Source: Cucumis sativus (Eukaryota > Streptophyta > Magnoliopsida > Cucurbitales > Cucurbitaceae). Taken from it: DNA of 64,000 bases. Position 1 is the stretch's first letter; every line of letters starts with the position of its first letter. Positions 49,742-62,219 of this stretch are shown here, piece by piece. Position numbers and translations under genes: made by a program. The notes beneath the pieces were generated by a model that searched no databases, was not told the origin of the DNA, and saw only the letters and a program-made list of their open reading frames with translations. The stretch lies in contig NC_026655.2 in NCBI RefSeq assembly GCF_000004075.3, positions 7,688,001 to 7,752,000 on the forward strand, written 5' to 3'.

Positions 49742-52700
49742 CTTAACAAAAACGGAGATGTAATGAAGAAAGTACTACTTAGTCATTTTAATTATGCAAA
49801 CTTAATGATTAGCATTTTTTTTTTTACAAGAATAACACAAACTAATTTATTGATGATGTTATCTGTGTGTAAATATTATTGAAAGGAAAAGTTGTAGTAA
49901 TTAACAACAATAATAAAAGATAAAAACACCAAACATAGTACATATATAGCATCATGTCATATTTGGCTCTATATATATATTATTACAAATTTAGTTCAAG
50001 AGTATTCCAAAATAAAGAAAAACAAACAAACAAATTTAGTCCAACTTTTACACTTTTAAAATTACATATCTAGCTTTAGATTTTCAATTTTTGAAAAGAA
50101 AAAAACAAGGATTTTAGATATAGAAAATCTAAAATCTTTATATATTTTTTAAAACTTATGAAATCAAAATAAATTTAAAGATTATTACATATGATTTTTT
50201 AAAAAGTTTGGAACTAAATTTATAAATGGATGAAATCTAACAAGTTTTGGTTTTTCAAAAAGGGATGTTTAAATCTTATTCATAACATGATTTGGTGATC
50301 ATTTCATGCTTTAATTAGGACAAATTTCTACAAAAATAAATGCATTTAGTTGATGTATAGTTTTTCCTTTTTTTTTTTTTTTTTAAATACTTCAAGTCTG
50401 CATGATTTAACATCTGATTTAATGTAATGACATAAAAAAAATATTAAAAAGAATAATGATAATAAAGTGATTGATTAGACCTGATGTAAACCAAAATTAG
50501 GGAATCATAACTTTAGGTAATTGAAAGCTATAAATTCATTGCATAGCATACTAAGTTATCGTGAATTATTTATAATCAAATTTGAGATGAGAGGTTTTAT
50601 TTTTCAATGTGTATATATAATTTCTCTTTTAAAATTTACAAAATACAAACGACATGTATCTAACTTAATTTGGGTTTATTTTCATTATTATAAGAGAATT
50701 TATCTTTAAAAGGAATGATGCCATCTTTTTTTCAATCTAAATAACCTAGCTCTACAAGGTATATAAATTATTATCGACCAAGGTTAAAATTTAAACCATA
50801 TTATCTATAATTAGAATTCAAGTCAGTATGGTTTTATCAAACCATAATAAACCGTCTTTAAAATAAATGGTTTGATATATAATTAAGTATAGAAGAAGTG
50901 AAGATATTGTAAGAACATTTATGTAATGAATTTTAAACCAAATTTGTACGTAATTGAGAAATTATTATTTTTTAATTCAACAACATATGAGGTAAGATTG
51001 AAATGTACTACTATGTCTACGATCTTAAATTCTTGATAGTTTGAGATTGTAACAACGATTTTTACAAGTATATCTATTTATTTAGCATTCGAAATCTTGA
51101 AGCATTCAAAGATTTAGAACCAAAGAGTAGAGAAATTCCAAATAATACAAATCGATTTTTTAGACAATTTTCATGGTTATATCGACTTAATTATTTTATA
51201 GTTATCGAACATATCTCATCACCATGTGTAAACTCATAAACACACAAGCAACGATAATAATCTCTCGATTAATAGTTAAGTATTTGATATAAAACGAACC
51301 ATATTCATGTCGGCACAATGAGAAATGGTGTGAAAATAATTGAGTGAAAGGCATTTGTAGTACAGTACTTCTGTAAGATTTTAGAGTGGAATTAATAATA
51401 TTGCTTCCAAAATGTGAATGAGTACATTCTGAGAAGAACTTAAAATCAATTGGACCCATTCAACATAAAGCTCTCTAATAATATAATGCACAGTAAGCTA
51501 TTCCTCCCTAGCTAGTACAATTGGGACCAACTTTACCCATCTTTTCTTCATTATTTGTTGTTTTTAGGGTTTCAATGACATTTCCCCCCTCTTTTTTCCT
51601 GTTTAAACACACACAAAACAACAACAAATTTCATCATATTCGTATTATACATAATCTTAACGTCATTTCCATTTCTAATCATTGTGTGTACTGGTTAAAA
51701 CTCATAACTAAAAACATACCAACATTAACATATTTCAATTAATACGTTTTTTTTCTCTCAAATATGACCGTTGTTAGGTGCAGAGATTCAACGTTGACTC
51801 TCGAAGAAATAAGATCATACCCAATTATCAAGCTAAATCAACTTTAGCACATATTCCAACTCGTTCATGTATATATGTGTTTCCAATCCATTGTAACCCT
51901 AGAGATAACTATAGTAACACTATTTAAAATCTCAACACGTAACCGTGTTTACTATTTTCTAAACACATACACTCCTTCCTTTTACCAAGTTAACTAATTA
52001 GAATGATATGACTATATATTTAACTACGGCTCCAATACGCCTCCTAAAGTTTCAAATCAAAATAGTGATTAAAAAATACTAATTATAATGTTAATTTGAC
52101 CCAACTATAGATAGGTCAAATTAATTAAAATTACGAAAATAATTCAGCCATATATTAACATTCTGGGTTTTTCTTTTAAGAAAGTTCAGTCCAAGTGTTT
52201 TTTCTGAATAACAACAAACATTATTGATGATTATAAACAGTGAGACTAAAAAGTTTTATGGTTTTTTTTTTTTTTTTTTTTTGTCCTTTGTGGACTAGAG
52301 TGAAAAGGATGGGAATTAGGGACAAGATATAATTAATAACGTAGCTTAGGGGTACACTTCACATATATATTTTACACAGCAGAAAATGAACATTCCCTAT
52401 AGAGAGAGATAAGCCTAATTTACAACTACCATTGTTACTTTATATAATTTACCATTAATTCTATATCTAATAAGTTCTTAATTACACATTGAAAGCTCCT
52501 ATTTGATACTTGTAAAATTGAGAGGGATGAATTAAGCTCGTGAACAACCTATTACCTACCTATTTTATACGTATTTATTGGACACAAACAGAAAAGTTTT
52601 TGGCCAATAATTTGATGAACAAAATTAAACCCTAAATAAAAAATGTATGTTTAAATCAAACAAGTCCAAATAGGAGGAGACAATTTTTCCAAAGAGAGAA

Positions 52701-53095
52701 GATTGATGACTAAGTAGGGTCTCTTAACATATATATTTAAAGTAATTATTTACACCAACTTGGCTTTTTCTATATACAAACAACATTATTGGAGTAAAAA
52801 CCTTCACTGTTATAATGTTATACAATTTTTTTAAAAAACAAAATACAATTTTTTCCCAACCCCATTTTCCCTTTTTTTTTTTTACCATTTTCTACTTAAA
52901 AGTAAGAAGAAAAAAAACCCAAAAAAATTTGGAAATTGTGGTCCTCAATCCTCACCTTTAGTACTATACTACTACTACAAATGTCCTCTGCAAGAAACCA
53001 ATTTTTTGTTTCTTCTTTCTTTCTCTTTACTTCTTCTTCTTAATTATTACTCTCTCACTATAATCTCTCTGCATCTTTGGTTCAGCTTTTTTGTA

Positions 53096-56000
53096 ATGGC
53101 GACTGGAAAAGCTGATGGAAAAAGGAGGCTAAGTTATTACGAAATGGAGGAAGAAGATGAAGAAGATGAAGAAGAAGATGAAGATGAGGAACAAGAAATC
53201 GATGCAGAATTAGGGTTTTCAGGGGATTTTAATAAGAAAAAGAAAATTTTTACTTCTGGGGGTTCTTCTAATAAAAAATCCGCATCTGCCTTCGGTGGAG
53301 CTCCTGCGGCGGCGCCACCGCCCCCGTGTCAGGCCGATAATTGCAATGCCGATCTGTCTTCTTCTAAGCGGTACCACCGCCGTCATAAGGTCTGTGAGTT
53401 TCATGCTAAAGCTCCCGTGGTTCCGGTGACCGGAATCGACCAGCGGTTCTGTCAACAATGTAGCAGGTATTTTGGCCTCAAAAAAACCCTAATTTTAGAT
53501 CTGTTTTCTAAATTTCGAAGCTAACGTAAAAAAATGTTTAGTTTAATCTTAGCTTATGGTTTTGTATGTTTAATTAATTAAGATTATCTCTGGAATTTAG
53601 ATGGTCTTAATTAATTAGTGCAATTTTTTCTTCATTTCTTTTGATGGGATAATGGAATTTTTGGTTGGTTCATTAAAAAATAAATTTACTGTTTATTCAT
53701 CATAAGATTTCATTGGTGCTTAGAAAAAGTATACTTCAACTATGAAATAAATAAATTAGAATTTATAGTAATGTAAAAAATTGTTTTAAATGACTTTTTT
53801 TTTTTCTTAATGATTTTCCCAATTTTTAAGCTTTGTTAATATTTTTACTAAAATATCATCAACTTTTATTATTCATTGACGGCTTTTTATTCAATTTGTT
53901 CCATTTATATCAAAACTTTTCGATATATATATTGGTTTATAAAAAGTTCTATATATCTAATGAAAATATTTTTCTTTTCAAAATAGTTTATTACTGTGTT
54001 TATATTTTAATTAAACCTTCCAATATATATTGATATACTTTTGTACTAGATTTTATGAGGTTTTTAAGGGATTTATTTGTCCTTTAAAAATAGAAGGACA
54101 ATAGAAATGGATAGCAGAACAACATCAATATTCACTATTGAGTTGTAAAAACTATTCAACACAGATAATTTAACCAATATTAATTTTGCAAAATAATAAA
54201 TAATAATAAAATCATCATTTGGTTGCACTGAAACCTAAAAAGATGTGATGAATTCAAAAACAAGAAGATAATAATGAAAGTAAAGTTAAAAGATTTAAAC
54301 CTAACTCAATTCACAACTAGAAGAAAACAATTCGATTAATTTTTGTTCGTTCTAAAAATTTAAAATAAAGATGTGCGTTTGATTTCTGAATTTTCTGTAC
54401 GCAGTCAACAAAATTTTATATAATATATTTGTTTAGTTTTTAAGTTTTCGAACTGTAACTCTTTTGTGATTGAGTATTCACTGTAGGTTTAAAAGGTCTT
54501 TTCGAAGTTTTTATTTTCTTATTATAAATAATTATAAGTCAGTTTGATTTAGAAAAATAATTTCACGGACAAAAGATAATTTTATAAAAAAATTAGAAAT
54601 GATTGTTAGACCTTTTAAATATGTTTTGAAAAATTTAAGCGAAAAAGATGAAATATACCTATTCTCCAAGACTCTGACTCTAAAAAATTGTCATTCTAAA
54701 ACTCGAAATCAAAGGTAAATATTACTGAAAACAAGTTGGCATTAGGCTAAAAGATGATGAAGACGAGTTGGACAAAATTATTGGTTATTTATGAATTAGC
54801 TATAAATGCTCTCTTTTATATTATAATAAATTTAGTTGGTACCTTTGTGTCAAAAAAAAAAAAATGTTAGTCCTGGTTTCATGTAAGATCAAATCTTTGT
54901 CAATATTCATCGTTATTACATTAAATTTGTTTTTATACTTTTTGTCCATTGTTTAGGTAATTGAGGAAATCTAAAAAGAAAGAGGTTAGGGGTCAACAAG
55001 TTGGCAATTTGCCATATACACTAAATCAGCCAAACGCATTTAGTGAAGAATTCAAGGAAGCCTAACAATACTGATTGATGTCCTTGACCTAAATATTGAA
55101 ACCCCCATTATTGATTCTTAAGCCTAAGATAATATATTAGGGTTAAATTATGTTCTCATCTAAAAATATTGGACAATTAGTTTTTTTTGGGTTTTAAACC
55201 CATTTTAACTTGTAGGCATTTTATTAAGAAAAAAAGAAGGGGAAGCTCGAGAATTGTTGAAAGTGTGGTGATCCTCAAATCTAGATAGAGAAAATGCATC
55301 TTTAACTTCACGAAACACCAAAAATATCCATTTGTTTGAAAGGGGAAAAGGAAAGAGAGAAAATTTGTAAGTTAGAGAATGGTAGAGCTAGTGTGAAAGA
55401 GCTGGAAAATTTTAAAGTAGTATTTAAGTTAACCTAGCTCTACTCTTGTTCCCTTCAAGAATCTGATTACCACGATAGCTTGATTGGATCCAACATCGGG
55501 TTTTTAGACTTGAAGTTGAGTTTTGGCTAGGGGAAGTTGAGTTGAAGACAAAACTCATACCGGAGGTCGGGGTCGACCTCAGCCCCTGACCCTTCTCGAT
55601 CCTATGTTGGGTTCCATTTTCTTTTTTCTTTATTGTTATTGATTACATTTATTTGGTACAGTATGCACTGTGACAAATCTAAAACTACATTAAAGATAAT
55701 TTTACATAACTAAACAAAGTTTTGTTTGAAGGGTGCATTTTTATTTTCGTAAGACTTGAATCACAATTTTTTTTTATTGCATAATTGAGAAAGATCAATG
55801 GGTATACATAATGTAATTAGAGTACCAATCTTCCAAATTTGCAAGCAAAATTTATTGTGGAATATTAGGATCTTAATATGAGCCATTCGGCAAATGTTAT
55901 GCTCACTTCGCCGATTAATTTGCTAGGGTGGAGCTTCTGGTTTAAGTTTATAAGCACAATGATTTACTGTCTTCATCTTTTTTTCATCTTCTAACTGGTA

Positions 56001-56214
56001 TTGGCCAAAGCTGATCATGTATATATATAGTACTAGTAGTCATCATAATTGATAACTAAATATTCACCATTTGTATTCCTTCCGTGAAATATGCAGATTT
56101 CATGGCCTACAAGAGTTCGATGAAACAAAAAGGAGTTGCCGGAAGCGGTTGGCTGGACACAACCAGCGGCGGCGGAAGAGCTCATCAGATCTCCATGGCG
56201 AAAGCTCAACCTAG
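53096..56214 (+). CDS. Small SBP-box transcription factor, SPL3/4/5-type
   Basis: Two exons (53096-53466, 56097-56214) give 162 residues. The 2.6-kb intron falls inside the SBP domain, splitting an Arg codon (AG/A), a junction typical of SBP genes. Residues 17-35 are a Glu/Asp run. The SBP domain covers residues 78-152. First zinc site: C78, C83, C100 and H103. Second: C119, C122, H126 and C138. The bipartite nuclear signal spans KRSCRKR (135-141) and RRRK (148-151). The protein ends ten residues later, as in the SPL3/4/5 class, which consists of little beyond the domain. These factors bind GTAC cores and promote the vegetative phase change and flowering. A miR156 site follows in the 3' UTR. 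ATG 53096 is preferred over the longer upstream frame at 53006, whose hydrophobic extension does not fit the family. Confidence 0.94.
53467..56096 (+). other. Large intron of the SBP-box gene
   Basis: The donor AG/GTATTT and acceptor TATGCAG/ATTTC bound 2630 nt of AT-rich sequence. A GC-richer patch with a GGTCGGGGTCGACC palindromic core lies near 55565-55605. No nested gene or clear transposon ends were seen. Confidence 0.7.
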
Positions 56215-56342
56215 CAATTAGCAGAATGATGAAAGAAGGGGAATTTTACATTAGCTCTCTTCATGTAACTTAGGCCCTTTCCCAATAATAATTTTCTATT
56301 GTTGGCCAATGCTCTTCCATTGACCATTATTACCAGATTTGC

Positions 56343-56362
56343 TTGCTCTCTCTCTTCTGTCA
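56343..56362 (+). promoter_or_regulatory. miR156/157 target site in the SPL 3' UTR
   Basis: TTGCTCTCTCTCTTCTGTCA is complementary to miR156 at all but two positions, one being the mismatch usual in natural SPL targets. It begins 129 nt after the stop codon. Placement in the 3' UTR, not the coding region, is characteristic of the SPL3/4/5 group. It should confer age-dependent repression by cleavage and translation block. Confidence 0.88.
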
Positions 56363-56758
56363 ATCCCGTCTTTTGCTTTTGCTTTGTAGTTTGTACTAGA
56401 GACAATTAGTTGCACGTTTGTTAGGGAGGGTCTTGTGTATCTCAAACATTTCCATCCATAACCATTTGTGAAAATTATGGATGATTAATCCATTTGCAAT
56501 GTCAAACAAGATTATGGGTTGCACTTGAACTTTGATTATTAATTCTTCATACATCATAAGATCAATGGATCTAAAATAGATGCAACTCAAACATTTGGAA
56601 CATATCATCTTTCCATTTACTTTCACTCTAAGTGAACAAAATGAAAAGAATTGAGAGTCTACAATCAATAATTTTTGAAACAATGACAGGATCTCAGAAT
56701 GTAACTTAAGAGACTACGTGAAACTTGAAACTCGAGGGATGAACCAAAATAAGTCTTG

Positions 56759-59065
56759 CTAATCTCGGGGAATACCAAGTACTTTCATTGCTAGCTCCCA
56801 GCAGACAATTGCTGCTGCGTTGGCAGGAAATGCGCGAAGTACGGTTGGACCTAAGCCTGTATAGCATCCTTTAATCCCAGCATTTTGATATATCTAAAAG
56901 AATGAAATTTCGAGTCAGCATGTTGTGTAATTTTAATAGTAGAGGAAATTGCCAGAGATGAGAACTTGAATGAAATGGTAACCCAAACGTCTTACCGATC
57001 TCAAAACAAGAAACGGATTTCTGGTGACGTTTTTGTCTGTAGACGTCTGGATTACAGTTTTTGCAACATCCAGGGGCAAAACAGCTAACCAGAACTGGTT
57101 AAATTTTTAACATTAGTCAGGTTTACAACAATAAGATTAATAAAGTTTTTCAATAAATAATTAGAATCATTAGAACCAACTTGAAAATAAGTGTAATTTA
57201 CTTAGAAACTTACACCCACACCACCAAGGCCACCAGTCAAAATCCCAATGCCCATGTCCATTAAGTTGCCATGGACATTTGAATTTGAAGTAGAATGTAA
57301 TTGTGAATGCATGTAATAGCGAACATTCTCATAAACACTAAAGAATACGGCATTTCCAATTGATTCCCTTAAAAATGTTGTAAAACCTCCGCGGAAAATA
57401 CCAGTAGCCTGGAACAGAGTGTGTCATACTGTCATTTGAAAACTAGATCACAAATGGCAGATTACAAAGTCGAGAGGATTCTCTTACCCCTTCTGTTTTT
57501 ATAGTTTTAAGGGCACAATCGACTGGACCACGATATCTACTGGAAACTGGAACAAGAGAATCAGTACCTTGAACTTGCATCCTACACTGGAAAATTTTAT
57601 TCATGAGCCTAACATGAGAACAAAAGAAAGAAAACAAGAAACAAGTACATCATGATAAATGATCTATCTACCTTCACTAACTCAGAAGGACATAATATAA
57701 AGCTGATAATAGCTCCACCATAAGCTGCCGAAGGAATTACAACTTGTGGCCTTGGCCTACCATTTTGGTCGCCTCCCTTCACAATCAGAGAAAGAGAGAC
57801 CAGAACAGTCGTATCAAGATTATGCACAGAATGCCCGTGGGCCAAAAATTCCAAGACTATTGAGCATAAAGTGAATTGGTTTTGGCAATATTGAGGAAGC
57901 CTGCAAATGGGCTATAAACCCCTAAGCAAAAGGAAAGCTTCAATTTCATCCGTACAGACCTGCAATGACTGTTTAGTCCGGGAGTATATTCCGAAAAGAA
58001 GGGAACTCTCAAAAGACACTCCAATGAAAGATGATGTTGCCCCTCGGTAAAGTCCTCTCACCTGTCAAAATTGTCATATCTTAATTCTTCAAAATATGGT
58101 AACGAAGGATTTATGCAGAGAAAGGGAGGTAAGAGCAATATCGAACAACTTGCACACTTGAAGCAATGCTAGCAACAAATGAGGAATCAACAACATTGCA
58201 ATAAGTGAGAAATAGAACACCACTTTTCCAAGATAAGCAGGTATACGAACGTAGTTGGATGATGAAGATGATAGGCACTCAATTCACAACAGCATCCAGT
58301 TAACCTATCTGATCTTAGCATATTGAAATACTTCCTATAACTGTTTCTATAGAGTTAAAATCCCTTACCCCTTCAGTCTTCAGTATCCTAGCAGTGCAAT
58401 GCAGACCACCACGATAAGTAATACCCCGTGACTCGGTATTATGTTTTTGAAGCTTTACCTGGTAAGTAAACAGACAATATGAGAAATCATTCTACCAGCC
58501 ACTAACTATTCACAAGCAGAACTAGCTTAACCTGCAGTTAAGTTCAAATGTAAGTCATTTGGATAGTCTGAATGTGCTTAGTACAGACAAGGCAGCGTGA
58601 TAAAAAGGTAATAGTTGCTCTATAAAAGAAAACAGTAATGGAAAAGGCATTTTAAAACACAAACAATCAAAATGTTTAGTATTACTCCGCAACAACTTAA
58701 TTTAAGTGGTAAACAAGAAGAATCATTCAACTACGTCTACTTTACATATCATATAAATCTCAGCCTCACATCACTCAAAACTCCACAGGTGAATGAAACA
58801 CAGCATCCAGGTCAAAGCCCGAAATGTAAACTCTATTACTATTGCAATCTATTTCATTTTCACGTAACTTTAAAAAATCCCAAATACAAAAAGACAATTT
58901 TCATTTCAGTCCACAGGAATAAGCAGAAGGAAGGTCGAAGGAACTGCAGTTCAAGCAGAGGATGCAGCTTACCTTAACGGTGTCAAAAGGGTGGCCGATA
59001 ATGACAGTGGCAACGCCGGCAATCAGACCGGCGACGTAATCTTTGTAACTGGAAGTGTCCCCCAT
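56759..59065 (-). CDS. Mitochondrial basic amino acid (arginine) carrier BAC1
   Basis: Eight exons on the minus strand: 59065-58973, 58458-58369, 58061-57960, 57776-57672, 57586-57488, 57408-57214, 57094-56996 and 56893-56759. They give 305 residues, and every junction is GT-AG in phase 0. The protein has three mitochondrial carrier repeats with PxD/ExxK motifs: PFDTVK at 26-31, PSELVK at 125-130 and PLDVAK at 235-240. The downstream glycine motifs are LYRGATSS, IFRGGFTT and CYTGLGPT. MGDTSSYKDYVAGLIAG, CRMQVQGTDSLVP and LRAFPANAAAIVCWELAMK closely match plant BAC1. BAC1 exchanges arginine, lysine, ornithine and histidine across the inner mitochondrial membrane and feeds arginase during seedling growth. 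Earlier annotations of this family often read carnitine/acylcarnitine carrier. The length is close to the usual 300 or so residues, with no broken motif. Confidence 0.93.
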
Positions 59066-59213
59066 TGGTGTATCTGGGTAAAGGGTATCAATGGCAAAGA
59101 AGGAGTATCATCGAGTCTCCATTGGAACCCAGAGGAGAAACTCGATAATATGTGGCTCCAAGCCGTGAGAGCATCGAATGGTGTGTCATTTGGGGAATGG
59201 TGATTGATGATCA

Positions 59214-59220
59214 TTTTATA
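59214..59220 (-). promoter_or_regulatory. TATA box of BAC1
   Basis: On the minus strand GGCTATAAAATG places TATAAAA at 59220-59214, about 150 nt before the BAC1 start. Transcription should begin near 59185, giving a leader of roughly 120 nt. Just upstream of it sits a GCAGCC hexamer repeat (59221-59240), GC-rich against an AT-rich background. A second TATA-like sequence occurs at about 59292-59303. Confidence 0.5.
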
Positions 59221-60108
59221 GCCGCAGCCGCAGCCGCTGCGTATTCGCCTGGATCCATTACCCTCTTCTTCCCTCTTTCCTCTTGATTTTTCTTTTTATA
59301 AATGAAGGGTTAAATTACTTGTGACGCCTTATGCATCAACTATTGATTTTAATTAGTTCGATATTTGCCTTACTTATTCTCTTCCATCATCATTATCAAC
59401 TCAACTCAATCTATATATATCTATGTTAATTGAATGAGAAAATTATTTAGTATGTATCTCATCTCTTTCATTGAGTTTGATTTCAATTTATTTTATTATC
59501 TACGTTAGAGTTTTATTTTAGGTTGGTCACTAGATTTCAATATTTACATATTTAATCTTAATTTTCTTCGCTAAATACTTATTTTTACTCTTGAATTCAT
59601 CATTTTTCAAAATTAAACTTAAAATTTTTACTTCATAATAACTTTAAATTAAGTAATAAATATTGACATCAACGTGAGTGTTTAATGAAAACATGATATT
59701 AAAAATGTAAAATCTTGATATATCAAAGACTAAATTGAAATAAAACTCAAATTTTAATGGTAAAATGATAGCATTTTGATACTTAGGGTACCTTTGGGGA
59801 GGAAAAGAGTTATGGGAAAAATGAATCCTATATTATGATAATATGTGTTTGAGAGAAGGATTATAACATGTAGTGTTATAATAATATTTGTGTAGAAAGG
59901 ATTGAAAAAATTATTATTATATTATTAAGGTAGGGTTGAAATAGGGCTTTGGGAACTGGGGAAGCAAATAAGGAAAGGGTTATATAACCCTATCCCCAAT
60001 AACCCTATACCAAACTCAAAACATAAGAACCCAAAATAGTACCTTTTTCCATTAATTTCTATGAACTTTTTAAATATAGAAAAATAGATTAAGTTATTTA
60101 TTATCATT

Positions 60109-60348
60109 ATAGCAAAAAAATTCTGAACTTTTTTTTTATAAATGATAGATTAGTTATAGAAACTGATACAAGTCTATTATTGATATATGTGAATAGAAGT
60201 CTATAATTATATATCGATAATAGCGAAGTTGATAAGTGTCTATCATTTTAAGTCTGTTGGTGTCTATTAGTGATAAAAATTTATAGAAATTTAGTATCGA
60301 TAGAAATTGATATAATTTTATCATTGACAACATATATCACTGTTTTAT
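60109..60348. mobile_element. Second MITE-like element, GTCTATC/GATAGA-rich
   Basis: The left side begins near ATAGCAAAAAAATT, and the right side on the opposite strand reads AATAGTAAAATAAAA, weakly inverted. The interior is filled with AGTCTAT, GTCTATC and GATAGAA words like those at 49561-49741. Boundaries are approximate and the relationship to the other element is by word content only. Confidence 0.35.
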
Positions 60349-62219
60349 TTTACTATTCTTTAAAAATTGTTTGACATTTTTTTATCCATGAAAACTTCTT
60401 ATTTTTTAAAAGAAATAGTTAATATTAACGATTTCTGATTAAAATACTAATTTAACTCTCGAATTTGTTTAAGTTTGAGTAATAATACCCTCAAAAGTAA
60501 ATCAATTCATTCCACAAATACTTGCAATAAATCTTAACAAGTCGTTGGAGTTGATTTTTTTATTATTATTGAAATTGGTTAAATAATAATAAGGTTAAAT
60601 ATAATGTTAGTTTACATATTTTGGAATTAATTTGATTTGAGTTTTTTAATTCCAATTGTTTGGTTTTAGTACCCACATTTTCCGTAAAACTTAAAACTAA
60701 CCCTTCAAAGTTAATTTTTACCAAAATAAAATAAATAATAATAATTTTATGAGAACTTGTTTTAAATAAAAAAAAAAATGATCTATTATATTTTGTGACA
60801 TTTTTCTATATTGGTAGAGTACATGAACCAAAATAGTATTTTATCTAGTCTATTTACTTTTAATTTTGATTTTAACTATTTAAAATTTTTTAATGGCTAA
60901 ATGAAAAATAGGATTGAATTATGTTTAACTAAAAGTTCATTTTAGGTTCTGTTATTGTGTGACCATACATTTTTTAAGAAAAAATATTGAAAAGTACAAT
61001 ACATAAAATTGAAAAACGATAACTTATTGGATATAAAAATTTAAGAATATATTGGACATTTTTTAGAGTTTAAATGTCTATTATTAGATATAAAATTTAT
61101 ACTTATTATTTAGTATCTTTAAAGTTTAATTATAAAATAGACACAACTCTCTAAGTTAAAGTAAAAATTAGGGGTAAAAACTTTAACTATCTTTTAAATT
61201 AATAACTTTAACTATCTTTTAAATTAATAATTAAATCATCCTCAAAATTATAAGTTTAGTTTAGTTCCAATATTTTTTAATCACATGTTTAATAATTCTT
61301 GATAAACGCTTTCTAATAAATTTCTAAATTTTGAATGTTGGTGGAATTTCATGTTGATGGAAGAGTTTTTTAAATAAATTTCAAGTTGAAGAGTAAAAAT
61401 GAAAAATGTGACTCTTAAGAGGAATTCGTTTTTTAAATCTGTATCTAGAGGACTAGAGTATATTTTGTACAATTTTGTTTTTAATATGCATGGATTTATT
61501 GCGAGTAAAATCAAAAGTTTCGAGTCTTATTAGATACTATGTCTAATTACTTTATATATATAAAAAAAAATATTAGGCATGTATTTGAAAATTCTTTGGC
61601 AAAATTTGGACGAAAAGACTCAACAAACCTTAGCAAAGCTCAAATCCCATTGCTCCACTCGTGACCAAATGGTAAAATTTCCTAATATTTTTACATTATA
61701 GCCCACAACATAATCAAAGTTGTGTTCTTGTTTTTCTGTACCAACCCCAATTGATCAATAGATTCAATACCATTGATCCCAAGTTTATGGACTTTTGCCT
61801 TATAAAAACAAGTTGTATCAATCAGTACTAAGGATGAGTTAAAAGAAGAGGGAAACCATATCTCTATCAAACCAAAAAAATCAAGTAAATTGCTTATATT
61901 ATAATGCCAAATGTCCCACCAATCTATTAAAATTGGACATTTTCTTCCCTTTTGGGTGACTACAATTACATCTCATTCATATTCTATATATTGTGTTTTT
62001 CTCTTAATTGTTCATTGTAATATATAGAAACTCAAACTCAAACTGATCGTTAATTTTTCATCGAAGAGAGTTTATATCATTTGTATGAAATCTGTAAACC
62101 CTAAATCCAACCTTTCTAGAGAATTTCTAAGTTAAAAGAAAAGTCAAACTTTAGTATTGAGCTATTGTTTTGTTGACTATTTAGATTCTTGAAGAAAGAG
62201 TTGAAGTTAAAATTTGTCT

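Larger units (their letters stand above)
37173..53095. other. Gene desert, about 16 kb
   Basis: Both strands were examined and no coding region was supported. The content is the promoter side of the second Dof gene, AT-rich spacer, a TA microsatellite at 44505-44525, an AAT run at 45208-45227, a CTT run at 47199-47219, SINE, CACTA and MITE remnants listed separately, and a GC-richer patch at 45790-46090. The last several hundred bases should include the SBP-box gene promoter. Confidence 0.6.

Noticed and set aside
59023..59214. 63-codon minus-strand frame overlapping the BAC1 start
   Set aside because: Its ATG overlaps the probable TATA box, so the frame should lie outside the mRNA; the peptide has no family signature.
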